Shown here one piece after another: positions 55,348 to 62,684 of a stretch of DNA of 64,000 nt. Source of the DNA: KBS-83 sp051025295 (GTDB taxonomy: Bacteria > Acidobacteriota > Terriglobia > Terriglobales > Acidobacteriaceae); assembly GCA_051025295.1 (NCBI GenBank), contig JBMGJV010000019.1, one strand, 5' to 3'. Both the position numbers and the translations under genes were made by a program. The notes beneath the pieces were generated by a model. The model was not told where the DNA came from, did not search any database, and saw only the letters and a program-made list of their open reading frames with translations. Position 1 is the stretch's first letter, and each line of letters begins with the position of its first letter.

Positions 55348-55381
55348 AAGAGGCAGGCCACTTAAGGTCCTGCCTCTTTCA
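55348..55381. terminator. Bidirectional terminator
   Basis: 9-bp stem AGAGGCAGG (55349-55357) / CCTGCCTCT (55369-55377), loop about 11, T-run TTTCATTT after and GAAGA before. It lies between the B12-domain gene and the minus-strand His-rich peptide gene. Confidence 0.75.
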
Positions 55382-55398
55382 TTTGCACCTGCACGCGC

Positions 55399-55509
55399 TT
55401 AGGCGTGGTGCGCGTGGTGATGATGATGACGGTGGTGACGTGCAGCGAAAGCCGGCGACGCGGCCGAGAGCAGCACAACTGCGAGAAGCGCAAGGGAGAA
55501 GGTCTTCAT
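55399..55509 (-). CDS. Secreted histidine-rich peptide (36 residues)
   Basis: A short minus-strand frame from ATG 55509 to TAA 55399-55401. The first 22-23 residues are a textbook signal peptide (MKTFSLALLAVVLLSAASPA, then FA with cleavage after AFA). The remaining 14 residues contain nine His and two Arg (pattern A-R-HH-R-HHHHH-A-HH-A). The only evident role is metal (Zn/Ni/Cu) chelation in the periplasm or outside. The ribosome site is weak. A strong terminator directly follows the stop, which supports a real transcript. The upstream neighbour 60 bases away is the thioesterase gene on the same strand. Confidence 0.6.
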   Translation of the reverse strand: MKTFSLALLAVVLLSAASPAFAARHHRHHHHHAHHA

Positions 55510-55569
55510 GCGCTCATAGATAGCGCGTCCGCGCTGTAGAGCACAAGGAGACGAAGTGTGTACTCCCCC

Positions 55570-56004
55570 TCAACCCTGCGTCGGCGTGGACGCAACCGCT
55601 CGCAGCGCCGTGGCCAGCCGCTCGGGCAGCGTTCGCTTCTGCATCGCGCGATCCACCACCACATGCACCGTCTCGCCCTCCGCCAGCAGCGTTGGCGCAT
55701 GGCTCGCATCGCGCAGCAGGCGATAGCCGAAGCGCACCAGCGACGGCCGCATGTTCAGCAACCGCGTCTCCAGCCGCAGGTGATCGTCATACCGTGCCGG
55801 CGACTTGTAACGGCACTGCGCATCCACCACCGGCAGATAGCAGGCGTCCTGCTCTTCCAGCTGGCGGTACTCGAAGCCGAGCGACCGCATCAGCTCCACC
55901 CGCCCCACCTCGAACCACACGAAATAATTGGCGTGATAGACAACACCCATCTGATCGGTCTCCGCATAGCGGACGCGGATAGAGACGGTATGCACGTCGG
56001 ACAT
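55570..56004 (-). CDS. YbgC-like acyl-CoA thioesterase (hot-dog fold)
   Basis: 144 residues. Hot-dog thioesterase of the 4HBT/YbgC group: 'RVRYAETDQMGVVYHANYFVWFEVGRVE' region contains the catalytic Asp (TDQMGVVYHANY) and downstream Glu-x-x-R helix; 'GYRLLRDASHAP' and 'AEGETVHVVVDRA' are typical later strands. It hydrolyses short acyl-CoAs or acyl-ACP-type substrates; in Gram-negatives ybgC lies with the tol-pal genes, which are absent here. The gene precedes the His-rich peptide on the same strand. Confidence 0.88.
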   Translation of the reverse strand: MSDVHTVSIRVRYAETDQMGVVYHANYFVWFEVGRVELMRSLGFEYRQLEEQDACYLPVVDAQCRYKSPARYDDHLRLETRLLNMRPSLVRFGYRLLRDASHAPTLLAEGETVHVVVDRAMQKRTLPERLATALRAVASTPTQG

Positions 56005-56013
56005 AGAGCGAGT

Positions 56014-56388
56014 CTACTGGTCCCCTGCGCGCGACCGCGACTTCGGCTTCTTCGCTGGGCTCTGCCGCTCGGCTGCCTTCTCCGCCACCTTTAGGATCGA
56101 CGTCAGCACACCGGGGAAGGCCCGCTCCACCTCCGCGGCACGAAGCGAGATCAGCTTGCACGTGCCCGCCTTGCGCGTATTGGTCAGACCCGCGGTGCGT
56201 AGCCGCCGGAAGTGATAGCTCAACCCGCTCGGCGACCCCAGGTCGGCGAACGAAGAGCAGATCTTCTCGCCACCAGCCAGACGCCGCGCAATCTCCAGCC
56301 GGATCGGGTCGCGCAGTGCGTCCAGCACCTCGCCCAGCGCGATCGCATTGTCAGGGCTGTCCTTCGCTATGCCGCGTGCTGCTTGCAT
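56014..56388 (-). CDS. ArsR-family transcriptional regulator
   Basis: 124 residues from ATG 56388 (a TTG at 56406 in frame is possible). Winged helix: 'LGEVLDALRDPIRLEIARRLAGGE' region (helices 1-2), 'SFADLGSPSGLSYHFRRLRTAG' region with recognition helix GLSYHFRRLR, and wing 'TRKAGTCKLISL'. The metal-site motif ELCVCD of classic ArsR/SmtB is missing (here ICSSFADL), so it is probably not an arsenite sensor. The C-terminal tail is Lys/Arg/Pro-rich. It is divergent from the MBL gene and likely represses it and itself via the dyad at 56399-56414. Confidence 0.82.
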   Translation of the reverse strand: MQAARGIAKDSPDNAIALGEVLDALRDPIRLEIARRLAGGEKICSSFADLGSPSGLSYHFRRLRTAGLTNTRKAGTCKLISLRAAEVERAFPGVLTSILKVAEKAAERQSPAKKPKSRSRAGDQ

Positions 56389-56394
56389 CCTGCC

Positions 56395-56443
56395 ATTATT
56401 CAACAAGCATTGAAGTACACGCTATACTTAAACACATGTTGAA
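56395..56443. promoter_or_regulatory. Divergent promoter-operator of the arsR/MBL pair
   Basis: A perfect dyad TTCAA-N6-TTGAA spans 56399-56414; a third half-site TTGAA lies at 56439-56443. Rightward, TATACT (56423-56428) ends 7 bases before the MBL ATG at 56436; leftward, AATAAT (56395-56400 read on the minus strand) ends 6 bases before the arsR ATG at 56388. Both spacings place transcription starts at or next to the start codons, i.e. leaderless mRNAs. The dyad overlaps the arsR -10 and the -35 zone of the MBL promoter. Confidence 0.45.
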
Positions 56444-57464
56444 CAAGATGGCAGCACGCACGCGCCTCCCCCTCCTCTCCCGCATCGCCTGCATCGCCCT
56501 GCTGCTGGCCGGCGGCTCGACGGCCGCTCTGGCTGCGTCCCAGCCGTCCGCGGCCGTCGCTCAGGGACCGCAAGCCTTCTCCTTCATGGTGGGCGAGCTG
56601 CGCATCCAGGCGCTCTCCGACGGATCCGTCCCGCAGGACCTGCACACCCTCCTGCGCGATACCACCCCGGACAAGACCGACGCCCTGCTCCACGACGCCT
56701 TCCTCACCAACCCGGTCGAGGCCTCCATCAATGCCTACCTCTTCCGCGATCAGGGCCACACCGTCCTCGTCGATACCGGATCGGGCGACCTCTTCGGCCC
56801 CGGCCTCGGCGGGCGCCTCCTCGAGAGCCTCGCCACCGCGAACGTCCGGCCAGAGCAGATCACCGACGTCCTCCTCACCCACGCACACGACGACCACATG
56901 GGCGGCCTGGTCCATGCAGGGCGCATCACCTTCCCCAATGCCACGATTCACATCAGCCAGCCGGAGCTGGACTTCTTCCTCGATCCCTCGAACGCCGCCA
57001 AGGCCCACTACGATCTGTCCTACTTCAAGCAGGCGGAGCTCTGCCTTCGCCCTTACCTCAATGCCGGCCATGTGAAAGCATTCGCGAGCGATGGCGAGGT
57101 CCTGCCCGACGTGACCGCCGCGATCCACCCCGGCCACACCCCGGGCAGCACCTTCTACACCGTCACCAACCACGGCGACAGCATCGTCTTCATCGGAGAC
57201 ACACTCCACGTCGCAGCCGTGCAGTTCCCTGACCCCAGCGTCACGATCGTCTACGACGTGCGGCCGGCGCAGGCAGCGCTGCTTCGGCAGGAAGTGTTCC
57301 CGCGCTTTGCCCGCGACCGCACACTCATCGCCGTGCCTCACCTGTCATTCCCCGGCGTGGGCCACATCCGCACCCTGGGCAGTGGCTACGAGTGGGTCCC
57401 CATCCCCTACACCAACCGCGACGGCGGCCCCACCACCACCTTCATCGACCGCCACGGCAAGTAG
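56436..57464 (+). CDS. Secreted metallo-beta-lactamase-fold hydrolase (lactonase-like)
   Basis: 342 residues with a signal peptide (to about residue 33, GGSTAALA). MBL core: 'ASINAYLFRDQGHTVLVDTGSG' region, the metal motif LTHAHDDHMGG (H-x-H-x-D-H, about 146-156), 'AIHPGHTPGS' (third His), 'FIGDTLH' (bridging Asp) and 'VPHLSFPGVGH' (last His). The set fits N-acyl-homoserine-lactonase-like and similar MBL hydrolases; substrate unknown. It stands opposite the ArsR gene and likely responds to its ligand. No ribosome site is seen, in line with a leaderless start at ATG 56436. Confidence 0.85.
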   Translation: MLNKMAARTRLPLLSRIACIALLLAGGSTAALAASQPSAAVAQGPQAFSFMVGELRIQALSDGSVPQDLHTLLRDTTPDKTDALLHDAFLTNPVEASINAYLFRDQGHTVLVDTGSGDLFGPGLGGRLLESLATANVRPEQITDVLLTHAHDDHMGGLVHAGRITFPNATIHISQPELDFFLDPSNAAKAHYDLSYFKQAELCLRPYLNAGHVKAFASDGEVLPDVTAAIHPGHTPGSTFYTVTNHGDSIVFIGDTLHVAAVQFPDPSVTIVYDVRPAQAALLRQEVFPRFARDRTLIAVPHLSFPGVGHIRTLGSGYEWVPIPYTNRDGGPTTTFIDRHGK

Positions 57465-57466
57465 GG

Positions 57467-58549
57467 TCAGACAACCGGTGCCGGCAGCGGCTCGCGCGCG
57501 ATGCTCCCTGCGATCAGCCGCGCGCTGAGCGGCACCACCAGCAGCGCGTACGGCAGAAACACCCGCACCTCCACTGCCGTGCCCAGCGTGAAGAACATCG
57601 CGAAATGCGCCACCGACGCGGTGACGAGTGCCAGCGACCAACCATCCAGCGCCGCCCACCGCCGCCCGGCCAGCCACAGCGTCAGCCACCACGGAAACAG
57701 CGCCAGCACGATCGCCAGGTAGCCCTCGGGCCAGATCAGGTTGTGCAGCAACTGCAGTGACTCCACCTGCTTCGGCGCACCGGGATACAACCGGTGCATG
57801 ATCCAGTACTGCACGCCGGCCGCAGCCAGCGCGGCCAGCCCACTCGCGATCCCCTGCACCGTGCGCCCCAGCGGTAAGGACCTCCCTTGCGGAAGCACGC
57901 ACACCAGCAGGCACCCCAGGTGGAACGCCACCATCGCATCCGCGCGCACCGTCGCGCCCACGGCCGCAAGCAGGATCAGCGCAGGCGCAGCAAGCACCGC
58001 GCGCCGTGAGCGGAGCGCCGCCGCGCTCAGCACCAGCAGCAGCAGCGTCGGATCCGTCTCCGGCTTCTGGTACCAGAAGCTCCACAACAGGTACACCAGC
58101 ACCACGCCAAAGCCGAGGCTGACCTTCAGCCACCGCACCAGCTCCTCACGGCGCGCATCCCCGGCAGACATATCGTCGCCGTCGCCGTTACTGTCATCCA
58201 TCAGGAAGTGAAACAGCAGCAGCAGGCTCGCCAGCAGCGACAAGCCGTCGATCAGCGCAAACATGTGCCTCAGCCCGGTGTGCGTCAGGTCTGCCAGCAG
58301 CGCCGCCAGCCGGATCACCCCAATGCGATACTGCGCCGGCGCAAAGCCGCGCCCGGCCAGCAGGTCCAGCCAGTCCGTGCCGCCCGCATGCCAGCTGCGG
58401 CTGTAGTTCCAGTAGTCGAGGTAGGTGTATCCCGCCGTGATCAGCAGGACGACCGTCGTCACCGCACTGCGCAGCCGCGAATCAGGCCGTCGATCGAGGC
58501 TGCGCGTGGAGGGCGGCGCAACAGCGCCGGTAGAGACCGGCTGCGCCAT
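57467..58549 (-). CDS. Polytopic membrane protein of unknown function
   Basis: 360 residues with about eight to nine hydrophobic helices (e.g. 'TTVVLLITAGYTYLDYWNYS', 'LIDGLSLLASLLLLFHFLM', 'VSLGFGVVLVYLLWSFWYQ', 'YLAIVLALFPWWLTLWLAG', 'VRVFLPYALLVVPLSARL'). A short acidic loop (DDSNGDGDDMSAGD) lies about 118-131. Aromatic motifs on the first extracytoplasmic loop (SRSWHAGGTDWLDLLAGRGF) and the repeated small membrane hairpins recall glycosyltransferase-type (GT-C) or uncharacterised Acidobacteria membrane proteins; I do not assign a reaction. It starts 3 bases after the rseP stop, on the same strand, so it may belong to the cdsA-dxr-rseP operon. Confidence 0.65.
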   Translation of the reverse strand: MAQPVSTGAVAPPSTRSLDRRPDSRLRSAVTTVVLLITAGYTYLDYWNYSRSWHAGGTDWLDLLAGRGFAPAQYRIGVIRLAALLADLTHTGLRHMFALIDGLSLLASLLLLFHFLMDDSNGDGDDMSAGDARREELVRWLKVSLGFGVVLVYLLWSFWYQKPETDPTLLLLVLSAAALRSRRAVLAAPALILLAAVGATVRADAMVAFHLGCLLVCVLPQGRSLPLGRTVQGIASGLAALAAAGVQYWIMHRLYPGAPKQVESLQLLHNLIWPEGYLAIVLALFPWWLTLWLAGRRWAALDGWSLALVTASVAHFAMFFTLGTAVEVRVFLPYALLVVPLSARLIAGSIAREPLPAPVV

Positions 58550-58552
58550 CGC

Positions 58553-59953
58553 TTACGGTTTGACCTTGGGTAGCTGCGACAGCTTCGTGATGTCGTTGAT
58601 CATCACGAACGCGGCAAACAACAGCAGCAGCACAAACGCGCCCTGGTAGATGCGCTCCTTGAACTTCTGGTCCAGATCGTGCCGCAGCACGCTCTCGATC
58701 AGCAGCAGCAGGATCACGCCGCCATCGAGAATCGGCACCGGCAGCAGGTTGAAGATGCCCAGGTTCAGGCTGATGATCGTCATCAGGCCGATGATCGGCT
58801 GCCAGCCCGGCTGAATCGCGGCAAGGCCAGTCTCGCGCGCAATGCCGATCGGCCCGCTCAGGTTCTGCACGGCCATGTGGCGCGTCAGCATCCGGCGCAG
58901 CACTTCGAGGATCAGCCCGGAGTTCTTCAGGTTGAACTGCACAGACTGCACCACGGCCGCGGGCAGCGGCAGCGCCTCCACCCGGAACGGCGGTGGCTGT
59001 GGCGAGAAGCCGAGCTGGTACACCTTGTTCCCCTCGCTCGTCGTGTTCAGCTGCGGCGTAATGGTCAGCGTGCGCGTCGTGCCGTTGCTCTCCACTTCCA
59101 CGTCGACCGGCGCGCCATGCTTCGACTGCAGGTACGCCAGCACCGCGGTCGCCGAGTGCAGCGGGTGCCCATCGATCGCCAGCAGCTTATCGCCGGCCTT
59201 CAGACCCGCCTTGCCCGCCGGCATCCCCGGCTCAATCGCGTTCACCAGCAGCGGCGTGCTCTGCATCTGCGGCACCGTGCCGATCGTCGCAAAGCTGAAC
59301 TCATCGGGGTTGCGGAGACTCGTCACCGCCAGAGAGCTTTTTTCTTCCTTGCCGTTGCGCTCAACGGTGACCGGCACCGTCTGCCCCATGTTCAACTCGG
59401 AGCGCAGACCGATCTCGTCCCATGTGGGATTCTCGACCTGCTCATAGCGCACGACGCGGTCGCCCGCCTGCAGCCCCGCCTTCGCCGCGGGTGAGTCCGC
59501 CAGTACGTAATCCACGGTGGCCGGCCGCGCGGAGCGGTAGGCGTCCACCTCGTGGTGCATCATGTACAGCCCGGACATCAGCACCAGCGCCAGGATGAAG
59601 TTGGCGACCGGGCCCGCAACCGCGATCAGCACGCGCTGCCAGCGCGGCTTCGAGTTCAGGTCACCCGGATCCCGCACCAGCTCGCCCGTCGCCTCCGGGC
59701 CAGTCATCGGCACCATCCCGTCGCCGCCCAGCTCGCCCTGCATCTTCACGTAGCCGCCCAGCGGCAGCAGGCTCAACCGGTAATCGGTGTCCCCCACGCG
59801 AAAGCCGAGCAGCCGCTTACCGAAGCCGATCGAGAACACCTCGACCTTGACCTTGAACAGCTTGGCCATGGCGAAGTGACCGAACTCGTGCACCAGAACC
59901 ATGATGCCGAGCACAAGCAGAGTGCTGAGGATGCTGATAACGACGAAGGGCAT
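58553..59953 (-). CDS. rseP: Site-2 zinc metalloprotease RseP
   Basis: 466 residues from ATG 59953. TM1 carries VLVHEFGHFAMAK (H-E-x-x-H zinc site, about 20-32); two tandem PDZ domains occupy the periplasmic part ('LADSPAAKAGLQAGDRVVRYEQVEN' region and 'EPGMPAGKAGLKAGDKLLAIDG' region); the C-terminal membrane part has NLLPVPILDGG with the third zinc ligand Asp. It performs intramembrane cleavage of anti-sigma factors and leader peptides. The gene follows dxr, as in many bacteria. An in-frame TTG/ATG extension upstream would only add a non-conserved basic tail. Confidence 0.95.
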   Translation of the reverse strand: MPFVVISILSTLLVLGIMVLVHEFGHFAMAKLFKVKVEVFSIGFGKRLLGFRVGDTDYRLSLLPLGGYVKMQGELGGDGMVPMTGPEATGELVRDPGDLNSKPRWQRVLIAVAGPVANFILALVLMSGLYMMHHEVDAYRSARPATVDYVLADSPAAKAGLQAGDRVVRYEQVENPTWDEIGLRSELNMGQTVPVTVERNGKEEKSSLAVTSLRNPDEFSFATIGTVPQMQSTPLLVNAIEPGMPAGKAGLKAGDKLLAIDGHPLHSATAVLAYLQSKHGAPVDVEVESNGTTRTLTITPQLNTTSEGNKVYQLGFSPQPPPFRVEALPLPAAVVQSVQFNLKNSGLILEVLRRMLTRHMAVQNLSGPIGIARETGLAAIQPGWQPIIGLMTIISLNLGIFNLLPVPILDGGVILLLLIESVLRHDLDQKFKERIYQGAFVLLLLFAAFVMINDITKLSQLPKVKP

Positions 59954-60037
59954 AGAGAAGAGACGGCTGAGGACCCTTTCCGGGGTAGCTCGAGTGTGCA
60001 GCCTGCCGCGCCCGCTTTCGGCGCGTCGCAAAACAAC

Positions 60038-61213
60038 TTACGTTGCCGCCAGCGCCGCACCCGCAACGGCCGCTTCGGCCCGCGCGCGGGACGCGGCGTC
60101 CACGGCCAGCACCTCGGCAATCGTCGCCGGATGACTGGGTGGGGTCGCTGCCAACACTGCCTCAATTGTACGCGGGATGCCGAGGAACCCGATACGTCCT
60201 TCGAGGAATGCCGCCACCGCCACTTCATCGGCTGCGTTCAGCGCAATCGCATGCGCGCCGCCCCGCTCCGCCGCCTCGTACGCCAGCCGCAGGCACGGGA
60301 ATCGCGCAAAGTCCGGCTGCTCGAAATGCAGGTCCGCCAGCGCGCTCATGTCGAAGGTCAACTCGCTCGGCACGCGCTCCGGATAACTCAGCGCATACAG
60401 GATCGGCAGCCGCATATCGGTCACCGAGATCTGCGCCAGGATCGACCCGTCCACATACTCCACCAGCGAGTGCACCGTCGATTGCGGATGCACCGTCACC
60501 TTCACCTGCGACGGCGGCAGGTCGAACAGCCGGCACGCCTCAATGATCTCGAGCCCCTTGTTCAGCATCGTCGCCGAGTCGATCGTGATCCGCTGCCCCA
60601 TCACCCAGGTCGGGTGCTTCAGCGCCTGCCCCACCGTGATGTGCTCGAACTCCGCAAGCGGCAGGTTGCGGAACGGGCCGCCCGACGCCGTCAGCCAGAT
60701 CTGCTTCACCTCGCGCCGCGTCCCCGCGCGCATGCACTGGTGGATCGCGTTGTGCTCGGAGTCGATCGGCAGCAGTGGCACACCGCGCTCCGCCGCTGCA
60801 CGCGTCAGGATCTCGCCCGCCGCCACCATGCACTCCTTGTTCGCGAGGCCGACCGGCTTGCCCGCCAGCACCGCCGCATACGTCGCCTCCAGCCCCGCCA
60901 CGCCCACGATCGCCGAGACGACGAAGTCCACATTCGCGAGCGTCGCCGCCCGCACACTGCCCTCCGTGCCGCTCGCAATCTCGACCCCGCTCACGCCCGC
61001 GGCTCGCAGACGCGCAGCAAGCGCATCCGCCAGCTCCGGCGTTCCCATCGACACCAGGGTCGGCCGCCAGCGCACGCACTGCTCGAAGGCGAGCTCCACG
61101 TTCCGCCCCGCCGCCAGCGCAGCGACCGCAAAACGCTCCGGATACTGGCTCACGATCGAAAGTGTGCTGGTGCCGATCGAACCCGTCGATCCCAGGATGG
61201 CAATGCGCTTCAA
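60038..61213 (-). CDS. dxr: 1-deoxy-D-xylulose 5-phosphate reductoisomerase
   Basis: 391 residues from TTG 61213 (GGAGAAG lies 8 bases upstream), the normal length. MKRIAILGSTGSIGTSTL is the NADPH-binding N-terminus; 'LANKECMVAAGE' (K/E) and 'LPIDSEHNAIHQ' (metal and substrate site; D, E) and 'LTASGGPFRNLPL' (Ser-Gly flexible loop) are conserved. Second enzyme of the MEP isoprenoid pathway. It starts about 60 bases after the lipoprotein stop and precedes rseP by about 85 bases in the common cdsA-dxr-rseP order. An open frame upstream was ignored: it overlaps the lipoprotein gene. Confidence 0.94.
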   Translation of the reverse strand: MKRIAILGSTGSIGTSTLSIVSQYPERFAVAALAAGRNVELAFEQCVRWRPTLVSMGTPELADALAARLRAAGVSGVEIASGTEGSVRAATLANVDFVVSAIVGVAGLEATYAAVLAGKPVGLANKECMVAAGEILTRAAAERGVPLLPIDSEHNAIHQCMRAGTRREVKQIWLTASGGPFRNLPLAEFEHITVGQALKHPTWVMGQRITIDSATMLNKGLEIIEACRLFDLPPSQVKVTVHPQSTVHSLVEYVDGSILAQISVTDMRLPILYALSYPERVPSELTFDMSALADLHFEQPDFARFPCLRLAYEAAERGGAHAIALNAADEVAVAAFLEGRIGFLGIPRTIEAVLAATPPSHPATIAEVLAVDAASRARAEAAVAGAALAAT

Positions 61214-61274
61214 CAGTGTGGCTTCTCCATGCGTCTCATTAGTATGCCGCTTCCGCCCCGCGTCGCGAACCGCT

Positions 61275-61619
61275 TCAGAACACCCCGTACTTGATCGCGA
61301 CCACCCTTTCGACCAGGTTGTCGTGCGCGTCGAAGCGGTACTCCGCCGTGTAATCACGCTCGAAGATGTACGGCGCCTTGCGTTCTCGAATGACTGCGTG
61401 AATGTTGTAGCGCTCGTACTGGGTGTGCTCGATGTGCTGGCGATCGAGATACGCAAGCACCTGCTTCGGAGTCGCGTCGTCGGGCACCCCGGCCGTCAGG
61501 ATCTGCTGCGCACGCTGCAACTCCGCCGCTCCCGTCGTGCAGCCGGTCGGCAGGGCCATCAGCGCCATCGCTGCGAGTGCGCCCGCAAACAGCCGTCGTC
61601 CTGCAGGTCTCGGCGTCAT
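61275..61619 (-). CDS. Small lipoprotein in the cdsA-dxr operon
   Basis: 114 residues from ATG 61619, which overlaps the cdsA stop by four bases (ATGA). Signal peptide with lipobox MALPTGC (Cys27), then a single small domain: 'QILTAGVPDDATPKQVLAYLDRQ', 'HTQYERYNIHAVIRE' and 'YTAEYRFDAHDNLVERVVA' (alpha+beta; resembles small BLIP/SmpA-type outer-membrane lipoproteins in the pattern of helix then three strands, by eye only). It may help envelope assembly, consistent with lying between lipid-synthesis genes. Function unknown. Confidence 0.7.
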   Translation of the reverse strand: MTPRPAGRRLFAGALAAMALMALPTGCTTGAAELQRAQQILTAGVPDDATPKQVLAYLDRQHIEHTQYERYNIHAVIRERKAPYIFERDYTAEYRFDAHDNLVERVVAIKYGVF

Positions 61620-62444
61620 AAAAAGCTCTGCTGCACCAGTTGCGCAATCCACAGCACCGGCGCCGCCAGAAGCAGCGCATCGATTCGGTCGAGCACCCCG
61701 CCATGACCCGGCAGCAGCGTGCCGGAGTCCTTCACATTCGCACCCCGCTTCAGCGCCGATTCCACCAGGTCGCCCACCTGTGCCGCGATATTCAGCAGCA
61801 CCGCCAGCAGCAGCCAGTGCCCCAGGCTTCCGCCATACGACAGCCCCGTCAGGCTGTGCCGCGCCATCAGCATCGCCAGCAGAAACAGCAGCGCCGCCAC
61901 GATCATGCTGCCCGCGACAGACGCCACGCTGCCCTCCCAGGTCTTGTTCGGGCTCAGCCGCGGCGCCAGCTTGCGCCGCCCGAACGAGCGCCCGACGTAG
62001 AGCGCCGCAATGTCCCCCGACCACACCACGCAGAACAAGAGCAGCAGCAGCGACGGCCCCTGCTCCTGGGCCAGAATCAGCGGCAACGTGATCATCGCCA
62101 TCCCGATGTAAAGCAGCGCAAACACCGAAGCTGAGGTATCCAGCAGCACCCGCTCGAGCGGCGCGCGAAACGCAATCACGGCAAAAAAAAATCAGCGACA
62201 GCGCGACCAGGCTCGCCGTCAGCATGTCCGGCCGGTAGAAGGCGACCGCAAACAGCGCCGCCAGCCCAATCAGCACCACAATGCGCGGCGTGCGCGCACC
62301 ACTCGCATCCGCCAGCGCCAGGTACTCCCAGCCAGCGAGCAGCGCGACCAGGCCCGCGACCAGGGTCACCAGCCACAACGGCCCTCGAAACAGCAGCAGG
62401 ATCACCAGCGGGATCAGTACCGCCGCGGTCAGAATACGTGCCAT
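61616..62444 (-). CDS. cdsA: Phosphatidate cytidylyltransferase, interrupted by a +1 frameshift at a T9 run
   Basis: A CdsA gene in two frames. Residues 1-87 (MARILTAAVLIPLVILLLFRG...ALSLIFF) are read in one frame; the rest (AVIAFRAPLERVLLDTSAS...LVQQSFL) continues in the +1 frame after nine T (62183-62191 as A9 on the + strand). With eight T the product would be 275 residues, the normal size, with the CdsA signature SALKRGANVKDSGTLLPGHG followed by GVLDRID. It makes CDP-diacylglycerol from phosphatidic acid and CTP, the entry to all phospholipids, and is normally essential and single-copy. Either slippage restores it, or the T count is a sequence error. The unshifted frame is open into the lipoprotein gene. 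Confidence 0.85.
62183..62191 (-). other. cdsA: T9 homopolymer at the cdsA frame junction
   Basis: Nine A on the + strand, nine T in the coding strand, in codons ATT-TTT-TTT-TGC. Reading in frame leads to CRDCV...; dropping one base restores the family sequence (F-A-V-I-A). A run of this length can slip during transcription. It is the longest homopolymer I noticed in this window. Confidence 0.9.
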
Positions 62445-62514
62445 CGCTCATCAGCATAACCGGCCCGGCGCAGTCACCCTCAATCACGCCCGCATAAGGC
62501 AGCCGCCCTTTGAG

Positions 62515-62535
62515 AGGTAATCGTCCCAATTACCT
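62515..62535. repeat. Inverted repeat 1, upstream of the YXWGXW lipoprotein gene
   Basis: AGGTAAT (62515-62521), 7-base spacer, ATTACCT (62529-62535): a perfect 7-bp dyad. It shares AGGTAATCG with inverted repeat 2, 43 bases away start to start, about four helical turns. No T-run follows, so an operator is more likely than a terminator. Confidence 0.6.
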
Positions 62536-62556
62536 GGCAGGCCCGCAAACCCTTCA

Positions 62557-62579
62557 GAGGTAATCGCCACGATTACCTC
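62557..62579. repeat. Inverted repeat 2, near-perfect palindrome
   Basis: GAGGTAATCG (62557-62566), spacer CCA, CGATTACCTC (62570-62579): a perfect 10-bp dyad with a three-base centre, much stronger than repeat 1 and sharing its half-site. It lies about 105 bases before the ATG of the YXWGXW lipoprotein and about 110 bases from the cdsA start on the other strand, so it could serve either promoter. Confidence 0.75.
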
Positions 62580-62684
62580 GACCCCGAAGAACCATAGCCC
62601 GTACCACCCCGTTGCTGTACCGTTTAGGTGCTTTTCGGAGAGAAAACAGGACAACCTTGCCCACCAGCGAGGGTCCGTAACCCT

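Noticed and set aside
61275..62444. A single 389-residue protein fusing the cdsA N-terminus to the lipoprotein
   Set aside because: The middle 185 residues have no family resemblance, while the alternative frame contains a perfect CdsA C-terminus; the fusion is at most the unslipped by-product.
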